Shown piece after piece: positions 33,140 to 41,818 of a stretch of DNA of 60,177 nucleotides. Below the pieces are notes generated by a model. The model was not told the DNA's origin and searched no databases. It saw nothing but the letters and a program-made list of their open reading frames with translations. The stretch comes from Rhodobacter sp. (GTDB lineage: Bacteria > Pseudomonadota > Alphaproteobacteria > Rhodobacterales > Rhodobacteraceae), in NCBI GenBank assembly GCA_027489175.1, contig JAIYAE010000013.1, positions 1 to 60,177 on the forward strand, read 5' to 3'. Every line of letters starts with the position of its first letter. Within the stretch, counting starts at the first letter, position 1. The position numbers were made by a program, and so were the translations under genes.

Positions 33140-34186
33140 ATGCTGAAGCGAACTCTACTCAACGGCCTGCTTGCAGGTACCATCTTGGCTGCCACCGGCT
33201 TTGGCGCCTTCGCGCAAGAGGCCTTTGACGGCCCAACCACCGGTCCCAAGGCGGCCGAGGGCAAGACCATCGTGGTCCTGGCCGGCGACATGAAGAACGG
33301 CGGGATTCTTGGCGTCACCACCGGAATTGAAGAGGCTGCGGCCAAGATCGGGTGGGAAGTGAAAGTGCTGGACGGCGCTGGATCGGTGCAAAGCCGGTCA
33401 GCCGCTGTGGGGCAGGCATTGGCCCTGAATCCGGATGGGATCGTGATCAACGGCTTTGACGCGGCTGAACAGCAAGCCGCACTTGAAGGCGTGACAGCGG
33501 CTGGCATTCCAATGGTCTCCTGGCACTCGGGCCCCAAGATCGGTTGTGATGCGCCGGGCGGCATCTTCGCCAACGTCTCGACCGATGCGATGCAGGTTTC
33601 GGACGTCGCGGCGCAATGGGCACTGGACGATGCAGGCGGCAAGCCGGGCGTGGTGATCTTTACCGACAGCACCTATCAGATCGCCATCGACAAGGCCGAC
33701 CGCATGAAGAAGGTCATCGAAGATGCTGGTGGTACGGTCCTTGAGTATGTCGATACCCCCATCGCCGAAACCTCAACCCGCATGGGCCCGCTGACGACAA
33801 CGCTGCTGCAAACGCATGGCGCAGCCTGGACACATTCGTTGGCGATCAACGACTTGTACTTTGACTTCATGGGGCCGTCCCTTGCAGCCGCCGGGATCGA
33901 CGGCAAAGGCAGCCCGAAAGCCGGGTCTGCAGGTGACGGGTCGGAAGCCGCCTTCCAGCGTATCCGCACTGGGCAGTATCAGGCCGTGACCGTCGCCGAA
34001 CCCCTTAATCTGCAAGGCTGGCAGCTGGTCGACGAGTTGAACCGCGCCATCTCGGGCGAGGCTTGCTCTGGCTACATCACGGCACCGGCACTGGTGACGG
34101 AAGAGGGTCTGGCGAAAATCGAAGGCAATGCCTTCGACCCTGACAACGGCTACCGTGAGGCCTATGCCGCGATCTGGGGCAAGTAA
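33140..34186 (+). CDS. Ribose-type sugar ABC importer binding protein
   Basis: 348 aa periplasmic protein of the PBP1/peripla_BP_4 family. Signal peptide MLKRTLLNGLLAGTILAA with cleavage near AFA; mature part has VVLAGDMKNGGILGVTTGIEEAA, LNPDGIVINGFD and PGVVIFTDSTYQIAIDKA. GGGAGG lies 9 bases before the ATG. A hairpin lies 18 bases after its stop. Ligand likely a sugar acid of the neighbouring pathway (inference). Confidence 0.88.
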   Translation: MLKRTLLNGLLAGTILAATGFGAFAQEAFDGPTTGPKAAEGKTIVVLAGDMKNGGILGVTTGIEEAAAKIGWEVKVLDGAGSVQSRSAAVGQALALNPDGIVINGFDAAEQQAALEGVTAAGIPMVSWHSGPKIGCDAPGGIFANVSTDAMQVSDVAAQWALDDAGGKPGVVIFTDSTYQIAIDKADRMKKVIEDAGGTVLEYVDTPIAETSTRMGPLTTTLLQTHGAAWTHSLAINDLYFDFMGPSLAAAGIDGKGSPKAGSAGDGSEAAFQRIRTGQYQAVTVAEPLNLQGWQLVDELNRAISGEACSGYITAPALVTEEGLAKIEGNAFDPDNGYREAYAAIWGK

Positions 34187-34203
34187 GGCTACCAAAAAGT
34201 CGG

Positions 34204-34226
34204 GGTGCCGCTGTCATGGCGGCACC
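34204..34226 (+). terminator. Hairpin after the sugar ABC operon
   Basis: GGTGCCGC and GCGGCACC form a perfect 8-bp stem with a 7-base loop, without a T-run. It could be a transcript 3' end after processing or a weak terminator. Confidence 0.4.
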
Positions 34227-34355
34227 TCTGCCAACAAACTGAAACGAACGCCCAGATAGGGTGGCTCACCTACGGACGCGGTTATCGACCCCATAGGTCA
34301 CCGACGTGGTCAGGATTGCGGTCAATCAACCTGCCAAATCCGCGCCAACCTCGGA

Positions 34356-36863
34356 TCAGAGCTGCAAGGCCGTTGCATCAAGCCCGCGCCGTTCGGCGCT
34401 ATCAAGCACGGCTGACCGCACATCCTGATTTCGCTTCAGGAGTTTTCGGAACCGGGCTTCATCAAGAACCAGCAGGGTGGTGTGGCTGATGGCTGTTGCC
34501 TGTGTGCGCCGCGTCTGGCGGCTTAGCAGGGACAGTTGGCCGAACATCTCGCCCCGCCCAAGGCGAAACCGCTGCCCTGCCGTTTCGATGTCAACCGCAC
34601 CTGACGCGATGAAGCTCACCTCGCGCGGCAAGTCCCCCTTGCGCAAAAGAATGTCGCCCGGCTGGACATACCGGGTGCGCAGCGCTGTGGCGAGTTGCTT
34701 GCGGCTTTCGTCATCCATCTCGCTGAACAACGGAAACTGTCGCACCAGTTCTGCCTTCTGCACGGCAAGATCGAGCGGCGGCCGGCTTTCGGCTGCCCGA
34801 CGCTTGGCCGAGAGTTCCTGCTTCAAGGTTGTGTGCAGTTCACTGCCAATGATCCCATCCGCCAACAGGACATCATACTCACGCTCTTCCAGTCGAAGCG
34901 AGGTGCGCCGCAGGTACCGTCGCTCAATCTCTTCGGCATAGCCGGGGTATTGCAGGCGCAAACCGTCAAGCGCCGTTTCGATGCTGGCTTCGCGACGGCG
35001 CAACAGTTCATGCAGAAGGTCTGCCACCCGGCGGCCATGGATCCGCCGGATCTTGCTGTCAATGTAGCTGTGCAAGTCGCGCAGGATCAGCCGAAGGTTC
35101 AACAGGATCTCGAACCGGTCAGCCGTCAGACTGGCCAGCATGCCCGACAGCCGCAGCCGGTTGTGCAACATGGTGGCAAAGCGGTATTCGCGTCCTTCGG
35201 CCAGGCTGAGACGACCCGCCGCGCGATACTCGTCCCGTCCGCCCGCGCGGGTGCGTTCGATCAGACGGTCAGCGTCCGACAGCATCTGTTCGGCCAGACG
35301 GGTGGAAATCAGCTGTTCGCGAAACGCCTCAAGGATCATGTCCCGCTCGCGCCCGGCAAGGGCGACAAGCCCCAGCGTGATGCGGTCCTTGTCGGCTATG
35401 TCATCTGCAGCTTCCGCCTTCTGCATCGCACTGTCGAGGCGGGCGGCAAAGCGCTTTGCCTCGGACCGGACAATCTCATGGGTCAGCTCATGATTGCGAG
35501 CGGTCTCGGCGACCTCTTCGCGCACGTTCTGCAGGGCCACCGCGATCACCTGGTTTGACAGCGCACGGTCCAGCGGGGCCAGCTTGTCCAGTCCCAGAAG
35601 CGAGATGACCCAGCGCAGCGTGGTGCCTTGAACCAGCAAAGTGAACAGCGTGAAGCCGGTGGCAAGGATACCGACCTGACGTTTCACGGCCTCCGGGACA
35701 AGCACGTTTTCCGAAACGGCCAGCGCCAGCGCCAGCGTGACAGCGCCTCGCAAACCGCCCCACAGGATGGCCACACGGTAGGGCTGGTCCACGCGCGGCG
35801 AAAGTCGCAACGCGGTCAGAAGGGGAAGCACGACGGAAAGAATGAAAAGCCGCGCAGCGGTTGCTGCAACGACCACCACGGCAATCAGCAGCAGATCGTA
35901 AGGCTGAAGGTCCGTCAGAAGGCGCGGCACCAGAAAGGCAGCCAAAAGGAAGATCAGCGCCCCGGACCAATGTGCCAGAACATCCCAGACTTCGCGCAAG
36001 TTGGTCCAGTTGGTGGGCGACATGCGGCCGGGCCCAAGATAATTCAGCGTCATGCCCGCCATGACCACCGCGATGACGCCGGATACCCCCAAGACCTGAT
36101 CGGCAAACAGATAGGCGGAATAGGGCAGCGCCACGCTAAGTGACACCTGCGCCAGCGGATAGCGCCCCAGCCAACCCAGCACCGACAGGCACAGCCGCCC
36201 AAGAAACCAGCCTGCCGCGACCCCGCCAAGGATCTGGATCGGGAATCCGACCAGCCCTTCTCGCAGGGTCGGGTTCGGCACGCCTTGCATGACAAAGGTC
36301 AGGAAGAAGCCAAACAAGGCGATGGCGGCCGCGTCGTTCAGCAGGCTTTCCCCCTCCACCAGTCGCGAGAGGCGCTGCGGGGCCGCGATGCTGCGAAAGA
36401 TAGAGACGACCGCGGACGGGTCCGTGGTGGCAACGATCGACCCCAGCAAAAGGCAGGCGACCAACGGCAAGGTTGTGAAGGGCTGCAAGGCAAGGCCGAT
36501 GGCAAAGGTGGCCACGATCACCGCAAGCACCGCCATCACCAGGATCGGGACCCAATCTTCCCGCATCCGCCGCAGATTCAGCCCCAAAGCCACCTGAAAC
36601 ACCAGCGTCGGCAAAAGGACATAAAGAAAGACATTGGCCTTGATGCTGATCTCGAACGCATCGACCACCGGGCCAAGGTCGGCGGCAAGATCAGGCGATG
36701 TGGGGCCACTACGGGATAAATAGGCCCCAGCCACCCCGATCAGAGTGCCCAGAATGGCCAGGACCACGGTGTAGGGCAGGCGTGACCACGCAGCCAGAGG
36801 TTCACTCAGGCTGATGACAATGAACAGCGCGGCAACAATGCCGACAAGGGAAATCACATCCAT
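34356..36863 (-). CDS. CPA1-type Na+/H+ antiporter with cNMP-binding-like domain
   Basis: 835 aa. The first about 430 residues hold a dozen membrane helices of a monovalent cation:proton antiporter, including ESLLNDAAAIALFGF with the Asn-Asp ion-binding pair. A long cytosolic helical region follows, and the last about 125 residues form a Crp-like cyclic-nucleotide-binding domain (PLFSEMDDESRKQL, YVQPGDILLRKGD, FIASGAVDIET, GEMFGQLSLLS). The phosphate-binding cassette has GEMFGQLSLL and RRTQATA, close to the FGE...RxA pattern. Activity could respond to cAMP or a related ligand. ATG at 36863 chosen; GGAAG is 12 bases upstream. Confidence 0.88.
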   Translation of the reverse strand: MDVISLVGIVAALFIVISLSEPLAAWSRLPYTVVLAILGTLIGVAGAYLSRSGPTSPDLAADLGPVVDAFEISIKANVFLYVLLPTLVFQVALGLNLRRMREDWVPILVMAVLAVIVATFAIGLALQPFTTLPLVACLLLGSIVATTDPSAVVSIFRSIAAPQRLSRLVEGESLLNDAAAIALFGFFLTFVMQGVPNPTLREGLVGFPIQILGGVAAGWFLGRLCLSVLGWLGRYPLAQVSLSVALPYSAYLFADQVLGVSGVIAVVMAGMTLNYLGPGRMSPTNWTNLREVWDVLAHWSGALIFLLAAFLVPRLLTDLQPYDLLLIAVVVVAATAARLFILSVVLPLLTALRLSPRVDQPYRVAILWGGLRGAVTLALALAVSENVLVPEAVKRQVGILATGFTLFTLLVQGTTLRWVISLLGLDKLAPLDRALSNQVIAVALQNVREEVAETARNHELTHEIVRSEAKRFAARLDSAMQKAEAADDIADKDRITLGLVALAGRERDMILEAFREQLISTRLAEQMLSDADRLIERTRAGGRDEYRAAGRLSLAEGREYRFATMLHNRLRLSGMLASLTADRFEILLNLRLILRDLHSYIDSKIRRIHGRRVADLLHELLRRREASIETALDGLRLQYPGYAEEIERRYLRRTSLRLEEREYDVLLADGIIGSELHTTLKQELSAKRRAAESRPPLDLAVQKAELVRQFPLFSEMDDESRKQLATALRTRYVQPGDILLRKGDLPREVSFIASGAVDIETAGQRFRLGRGEMFGQLSLLSRQTRRTQATAISHTTLLVLDEARFRKLLKRNQDVRSAVLDSAERRGLDATALQL

Positions 36864-37030
36864 GCCGTGACCATCTTCCGCATCTGCGGCAATTTTGGGA
36901 TTTTCTTCGAAAAGCCATGCAGTTATCGGGCCCTTCGGTCGATGCGTCAACCGAAACGGACGACAGGAGGCAAGCCGATGTTCAAGCTGAAGCAGATGTT
37001 ACTAAAGCCCAAGGCCGTGCCGCCGTCGTC

Positions 37031-37729
37031 TTAGACCGAAACGGCGGCCCGCAGCGCGTCCTTGTCAAAGCTCGCCGCCCGTCCCGAGGCTGCAACCGAC
37101 CCGCGCCGGAAGACATAGACCTGATCAGCCAGGCCGTAGGCAAATTCGAAGTATTGCTCGACCAGGATGATCGCCATGTCGCCCTTTGCCTTCAGATACT
37201 CCAACACATGGCCGATCTGCTGGATGACGTTGGGCTGAATGCCTTCTGTCGGCTCATCAAGCAAAAGCACCTTTGGTTTCATGATCAGTGCCCGGGCGAT
37301 GGCAAGTTGCTGCTGCTGGCCGCCCGAGAGGTCGCCACCCCGTCGGTGTAGAAAGTCCTTGAGGATGGGAAACAGAGTAAAGACCTCATCCGGAATGCCA
37401 TGGTCGGCCTTCGGCAGGACGGCAAACGCGGTCTCAAGGTTTTCGCGCACTGTCAAAAGCGGAAAGATCATCCGGCCCTGGGGCACCACCGACAGACCGC
37501 GCCGCGCCATGTCTTGCGGGCGCGCGACGGGCAGGGTTTCCCCGTCCAAGGTCACCGTCCCGCCCGATCGCGGATGTGTTCCCGCAAGGGCTTTCAGGAA
37601 AGAGGTCTTTCCCACCCCGTTTGGTCCAAGGATGCAGGTCACCTCGCCCAGCTTCGCGGCAAAGTCGATGCCGTGCAGGATCTGGCTGCCGCCGTAGTGC
37701 AGGGTCAGGCCATTGGTCTCCAGCATCAT
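37031..37729 (-). CDS. urtE: Urea ABC transporter ATPase UrtE
   Basis: 232 aa LivF-type ATPase. Walker A GPNGVGKTS, signature LSGGQQQQLAIARAL, Walker B VLLLDEPTEGIQPNVIQQIG; the last phrase is typical of UrtE. Starts by ATGA overlap with urtD and is the last gene of the operon; the 166 bases after the antiporter start contain nothing recognisable. Confidence 0.94.
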   Translation of the reverse strand: MMLETNGLTLHYGGSQILHGIDFAAKLGEVTCILGPNGVGKTSFLKALAGTHPRSGGTVTLDGETLPVARPQDMARRGLSVVPQGRMIFPLLTVRENLETAFAVLPKADHGIPDEVFTLFPILKDFLHRRGGDLSGGQQQQLAIARALIMKPKVLLLDEPTEGIQPNVIQQIGHVLEYLKAKGDMAIILVEQYFEFAYGLADQVYVFRRGSVAASGRAASFDKDALRAAVSV

Positions 37730-38469
37730 CCCCGCCCCAGATAAACGCTGATCACCTGCGGATCGCGTGTGACATGGTCAATCGATCCTTCGGCCAGCAC
37801 AGACCCTTCATGCAGCACCGTGACGCGGCAGTTCAGGCGGCGCACGAATTCCATATCATGTTCAACCACCACCACCGCCCGCGTCTTCGCCAGGCTGACC
37901 AGCAGGGTTGTCGTCTGCTCACGTTCGGCCGGGGTCATGCCGGCCGCCGGTTCGTCAACCAGCAGCAACCGGGGCTCTTGCGCCAGCAACATGGCGATCT
38001 CAAGCCATTGCTTCTGACCATGGCTCAACTCTCCGGATTTACGCTGCAACTGGTCACCAAGGCCGACCTCGGTGGCAAGGTCCTGCACACGCGCCATGTC
38101 GGCCGCCTTGGGCGACCAGAAGAGCACGCGCCAGGGGCTGCGATTGGCCTTGAGCGCCAGGATCAGGTTGGCTTCGACTGTCTGATCCTCAAACACTGTC
38201 GGGCGTTGAAACTTGCGGCCCACACCGGCCCGGGCAATGCGGGCTTCGTTCATCCCCAGAAGTGAGATGGAGCGTTCCCCAAATGTGACCGTTCCCGCGT
38301 CCGGTTTCGTCTTGCCGGTCACGATGTCCATGAAGGTGGTCTTGCCCGCGCCGTTCGGGCCGATGATCGCGCGCAACTCTCCCTCGTCGATGCTGAACGA
38401 CAAGTTGTTGATCGCGCGGAAGCCGTCGAATGTGACCGATATGCCAGAGACTTCCAGAAGGGCATTCAT
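37726..38469 (-). CDS. urtD: Urea ABC transporter ATPase UrtD
   Basis: 247 aa LivG-type ATPase. Walker A GPNGAGKTT, FGERSISLLGMNEARIARAGVGRKFQRPTVFE (UrtD hallmark), signature ELSHGQKQWLEIAMLL instead of LSGGQ, and LLVDEPAAGMTPAERE. Overlaps urtC and urtE by 4 bases each. Confidence 0.95.
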   Translation of the reverse strand: MNALLEVSGISVTFDGFRAINNLSFSIDEGELRAIIGPNGAGKTTFMDIVTGKTKPDAGTVTFGERSISLLGMNEARIARAGVGRKFQRPTVFEDQTVEANLILALKANRSPWRVLFWSPKAADMARVQDLATEVGLGDQLQRKSGELSHGQKQWLEIAMLLAQEPRLLLVDEPAAGMTPAEREQTTTLLVSLAKTRAVVVVEHDMEFVRRLNCRVTVLHEGSVLAEGSIDHVTRDPQVISVYLGRG

Positions 38470-39701
38470 TTCTGCGCCTCCTGTTCCTGCAACGACCCGT
38501 CGTCAGGCCCAAGCTGTGCGCCTTTTCGGTCCGGCGAGCCGATATGCTGGAACCGGTCGAACAGGCCGCCGATGCCCTTCGGCGCAAAGAGGGTGACGGC
38601 GACAAAGGAAAGCCCCAGGATCACCAGCCACCAGTCGACCCAGTTCAAGGACACCGGCCCAAGCGGAATGTCCGGCAACCTGCCAGAAGTGAACAGCGAC
38701 GACAGCAGCGACACGAATGCCGCGCCCAGGACCGCCCCGTAAAGCCGCCCGCGCCCGCCGATCGCGACCCAGACAGCAAGGTAGATGCTGGCAATGGGCG
38801 CAAGCTCGGCCGGGTTGATGATGCCTGCCTGCGGGTAGTAAAGGACCCCGGCCAGCGCCGCGATCAGGGCGGTAAGGGTAAAGAGGAAAAGCTTGTAGAC
38901 CTCTACCGGATAGCCAAGGAACCGCACCCGCGCCTCATCATCCCGGATGGCACGGACGACAGATCCGAACTTGCCGGACACCAGCCACGAAAGCGCAAGA
39001 TACCCAAGGCCAAGGGCGAGCGCGGAAGCCCAGAAGAACCAGATCGAGACGAGGTCCTGCGCCGTGTCACCAAGGCCGGGCAAGTTCTGCAGGCCTGAAA
39101 GGCCGTTGTTCCCGCGCAGGCCCGAGTCGTTCTGGAAGAGGTAAAGCGCGAGGGCGAGGGTCATCGCTTGCGTCAGGATCGACAGGTAGACGCCGGTCAC
39201 GCGCGACCGGAACGCTAGCCAGCCGAAGACAAGGGCAAGAAGGCCGGGCACCGCAAGGGCAAGGATCAGCTGCAAGGGCAGCGAATGGGCAAAGGACCAG
39301 ATCGCTGGCAGATCGGAGGAACCGACGACTCCGAAAATCTGTGTCGCAATGCCTTGTTGGATTTCTTCCGGTGTTGCGGGCAGGCCCCCTTGGGCAAGGG
39401 CGGTGACCACGATTTCTTCTGTCCGGGCATACATCAGCCACATGCCGATCATGTAGCCACCAAGGGCAAAGAACGCCATGTGGCCAAGGCTGAGAATGCC
39501 CGCATAGCCCCAGATCAGGTCCATCGCCAAGGCAACGAGGCAAAGGCAAAGGGTCTTGCCAAGGGTCTTGACGAACGAAGTGGAGATGAAGCCTGCGCCA
39601 TACCCTTCTGACATGAGGGTGACAGCGAGGGTGAACACCGCCAGACAGGCGATGAAAATCAGCGCCGAGGGGTTGCGGGCGAAGAAGCTGCGACGGGTCA
39701 T
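38466..39701 (-). CDS. urtC: Urea ABC transporter permease UrtC
   Basis: 411 aa, LivM-type, about ten membrane segments. DLIWGYAGILSLGHMAFFALGGY and SRVTGVYLSILTQAMTLAL are UrtC features, with IRDDEARVRFLGYPVEVYKL as the cytosolic coupling loop. A hydrophilic tail follows GLFDRFQHIG. One base separates it from urtB. Confidence 0.95.
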   Translation of the reverse strand: MTRRSFFARNPSALIFIACLAVFTLAVTLMSEGYGAGFISTSFVKTLGKTLCLCLVALAMDLIWGYAGILSLGHMAFFALGGYMIGMWLMYARTEEIVVTALAQGGLPATPEEIQQGIATQIFGVVGSSDLPAIWSFAHSLPLQLILALAVPGLLALVFGWLAFRSRVTGVYLSILTQAMTLALALYLFQNDSGLRGNNGLSGLQNLPGLGDTAQDLVSIWFFWASALALGLGYLALSWLVSGKFGSVVRAIRDDEARVRFLGYPVEVYKLFLFTLTALIAALAGVLYYPQAGIINPAELAPIASIYLAVWVAIGGRGRLYGAVLGAAFVSLLSSLFTSGRLPDIPLGPVSLNWVDWWLVILGLSFVAVTLFAPKGIGGLFDRFQHIGSPDRKGAQLGPDDGSLQEQEAQK

Positions 39702-39702
39702 G

Positions 39703-41640
39703 TCAGTCTCCCGCCGCGCGTCCGCGAAGGGCGATGATCCCTCGGGGGCGGAACTGGATGAAAAGGATGATGAACAGGATCATGTAGGTCTGAGCCGCCA
39801 GGGTGTTCGAGGGGTTCAGGAACTCGATCACCTTCTGCAGGGACCCGATCATCGTCGCCCCGGCCAAGGTGCCCCAGACGTTGCCGACGCCGCCAACCAC
39901 GACCGTCATGAAGGATTGGACGATGTAGTCCGCTCCCATTTCCGACGTGACCTTGGCGTAAAGCCCGATGGCAACGCCGGCAATACCGGCGATGCCGGAC
40001 CCTAGGCCGAAGGTCAGCATGTTGATCCGGTCAGGGTTGATGCCCATGCTGGCGGCCATCGCCGGGTTCTGCGTCACGGCGCGGACCTCAAGGCCAAGAC
40101 GGGTGCGCTTCATGAGGTAGAGGAAGAAGGCAAGGAAGATCAGCGCCAGCACGAAGATTGCGATGCGGATGTAGCTGATCGAGACGACATCATTGAACTC
40201 CAACGCGCCATCAAGCCAGCCTGGGGCAGTCAGCGGGCGGGCCTGGGTGCCAAAGACGTTCTTCAGGATCTGCTGCAGCGCGATAGAGATGCCGAAGGTG
40301 GCCAACAGCGTCTCCAGCGGGCGTTTGTAGAGGTGGCGGATGACCAGACGCTCCATCGCCACGCCCGCGCCGAAGGTGACGGCGAAAGCCAATGGCAGCG
40401 CGACGAGGATGGAGAGGGTGTAGTCGGGGATGAAAAGCTGGACGACGAAGCCGGTATAGGCGCCCATGGTGATAAACTCGCCATGCGCCATGTTGATTAC
40501 GCCCATCACGCCGAAGGTGATGGCAAGGCCGATGGCCGCCAGGAAGAAGATCGCGGCCAGCGAAAGCGCATCAAGGCCAAGGTCGGCGGCCTGCATGAAC
40601 GCGACTTTCCGGTCGATGGCAGCAAGGGTGGCGGTGGCCGCCGAGGTGACCGTCGCGTCAGGTTCGACATAGACCTCATGGAAGCTGTGGGCGGCAAGGG
40701 CGGCGGTCACTTCGTCATCGGTCGCAGCCGTTGGAACCGTTCCGGCGACCTCCAGCGCGGTGTAAGCGCGGTTGCGGGCCTCTTGCGTGTCAAGGTCGGC
40801 CACCGGGACACCGCCCACGCTGCCATTCACGATGTTGGCCAACAACGCCGTGCGCTGGTCTTCCAGGGTCAGGCGGGCGGGGGCAAGCGAGGCTGCGACA
40901 AGGATGTCATACGCCTCAACAGCGGTCAGGTCAGTTCCGGGGGTCAGCGTCCGGGCCAGATTGCCGGGCGGGTCACCAAGCGATGCAATGCGCTTTGTGG
41001 CAACCAGCGGGTTCAGTGCGGCCCGCACGTCCAGAGATGTGTCTGTGCCAAGGCTTTCGATTGCGGCCACACGGGCGGCGGGGTCGGCATCAAAGCGCAG
41101 GGTCAGGAAACGCTCCAGCCGTTCCTTTTGCGCCTTCAGCGCGGGGTCCGCTTCGGATACGAGCGAGGCGCGCAGCGGTTCCAGCGCTTCAGCGGTCGGG
41201 TCGCGGGCGATCGACGCCAGCGCTTCGGCACGGATGGCGGGGTCGGGGTCCGACAGCGTGAACTGGACCAGCACGGTCGCAATCAGGCCCCGCACCCCGG
41301 CATTGGGTTTCAATGCGGTCAGATCGGCCGCGACAGCGGTGCCCGCGGCAGTGCCATCAAGGGCAGTCAGAGCGAAACCGTCGCCCTCGGGCACTGCGAT
41401 GAACATCGCCTGGTCGGATTTCCGGATCACCAGCCGCCGGTCTTCCCAAGCGGTCAGGATATCGTCAGCCATCGGGTCGCCACTGGCGGCGAGGGCGGCA
41501 ATCACCGGGCCAATGGTCTGACGCGACGGCTTTTCGATCTGCGCACGGTTCTCGGTGACGATGGCGTTGGCGTCCTGCGCGATGGCCAATGATGGCGCAA
41601 ACCAGAGGATGGCCGCAAGGATGCAGGCGGTCAGGCGCAT
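39703..41640 (-). CDS. urtB: Urea ABC transporter permease UrtB
   Basis: 645 aa. Signal-like N terminus (MRLTACILAAILWFAPSLA), a periplasmic HEAT-like helical region of about 300 residues, then the LivH-type membrane domain with ITFGVMGVINMAHGEFITMGAY, RTRLGLEVRAVTQNPAMAASMGI and VGGVGNVWGTLAGA. The extended N-terminal domain is normal for UrtB of alphaproteobacteria. ATG at 41640 gives a correct signal sequence; a longer frame runs into G/C-rich repeats. Lies 178 bases after urtA with hairpins between. Confidence 0.94.
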   Translation of the reverse strand: MRLTACILAAILWFAPSLAIAQDANAIVTENRAQIEKPSRQTIGPVIAALAASGDPMADDILTAWEDRRLVIRKSDQAMFIAVPEGDGFALTALDGTAAGTAVAADLTALKPNAGVRGLIATVLVQFTLSDPDPAIRAEALASIARDPTAEALEPLRASLVSEADPALKAQKERLERFLTLRFDADPAARVAAIESLGTDTSLDVRAALNPLVATKRIASLGDPPGNLARTLTPGTDLTAVEAYDILVAASLAPARLTLEDQRTALLANIVNGSVGGVPVADLDTQEARNRAYTALEVAGTVPTAATDDEVTAALAAHSFHEVYVEPDATVTSAATATLAAIDRKVAFMQAADLGLDALSLAAIFFLAAIGLAITFGVMGVINMAHGEFITMGAYTGFVVQLFIPDYTLSILVALPLAFAVTFGAGVAMERLVIRHLYKRPLETLLATFGISIALQQILKNVFGTQARPLTAPGWLDGALEFNDVVSISYIRIAIFVLALIFLAFFLYLMKRTRLGLEVRAVTQNPAMAASMGINPDRINMLTFGLGSGIAGIAGVAIGLYAKVTSEMGADYIVQSFMTVVVGGVGNVWGTLAGATMIGSLQKVIEFLNPSNTLAAQTYMILFIILFIQFRPRGIIALRGRAAGD

Positions 41641-41682
41641 GAAGGTTCCGGGCGTTGAACGGGGGGTGTCATGAGAGACAGC

Positions 41683-41790
41683 TTCCCTCCCCCCTTTGGT
41701 GGAGGGGGGAGGAGTGTAAGACGTGGCGTCTGCCGGGAGAGCCCCCCATCCCCATCCCCTCCCCACGAAGGGGGGGTAGGGGGCAGGCGG
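41683..41790. repeat. C/G-run inverted repeats between urtA and urtB
   Basis: CCTCCCCCC at 41686-41694 pairs with GGGGGGAGG at 41704-41712, and a second, imperfect C-run/G-run pair lies at about 41751-41783. The layout suggests a processing or attenuation element that keeps the binding-protein mRNA more abundant than the permease part, or a dispersed intergenic repeat. Confidence 0.5.
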
Positions 41791-41818
41791 CTGCCCACAG
41801 CCCTTTGCCCGGCTGGGG

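Noticed and set aside
39703..41592. Long opposite-strand frames over urtB, antiporter, monooxygenase and other genes
   Set aside because: High G+C DNA yields long antisense frames; they lack ribosome binding sites and have Gly/Arg/His/Gln-rich compositions without recognisable domains.
41683..41790. CRISPR or mobile element in the C/G-run repeats
   Set aside because: No regular direct repeats with spacers and no transposase; arms are simple C and G runs.
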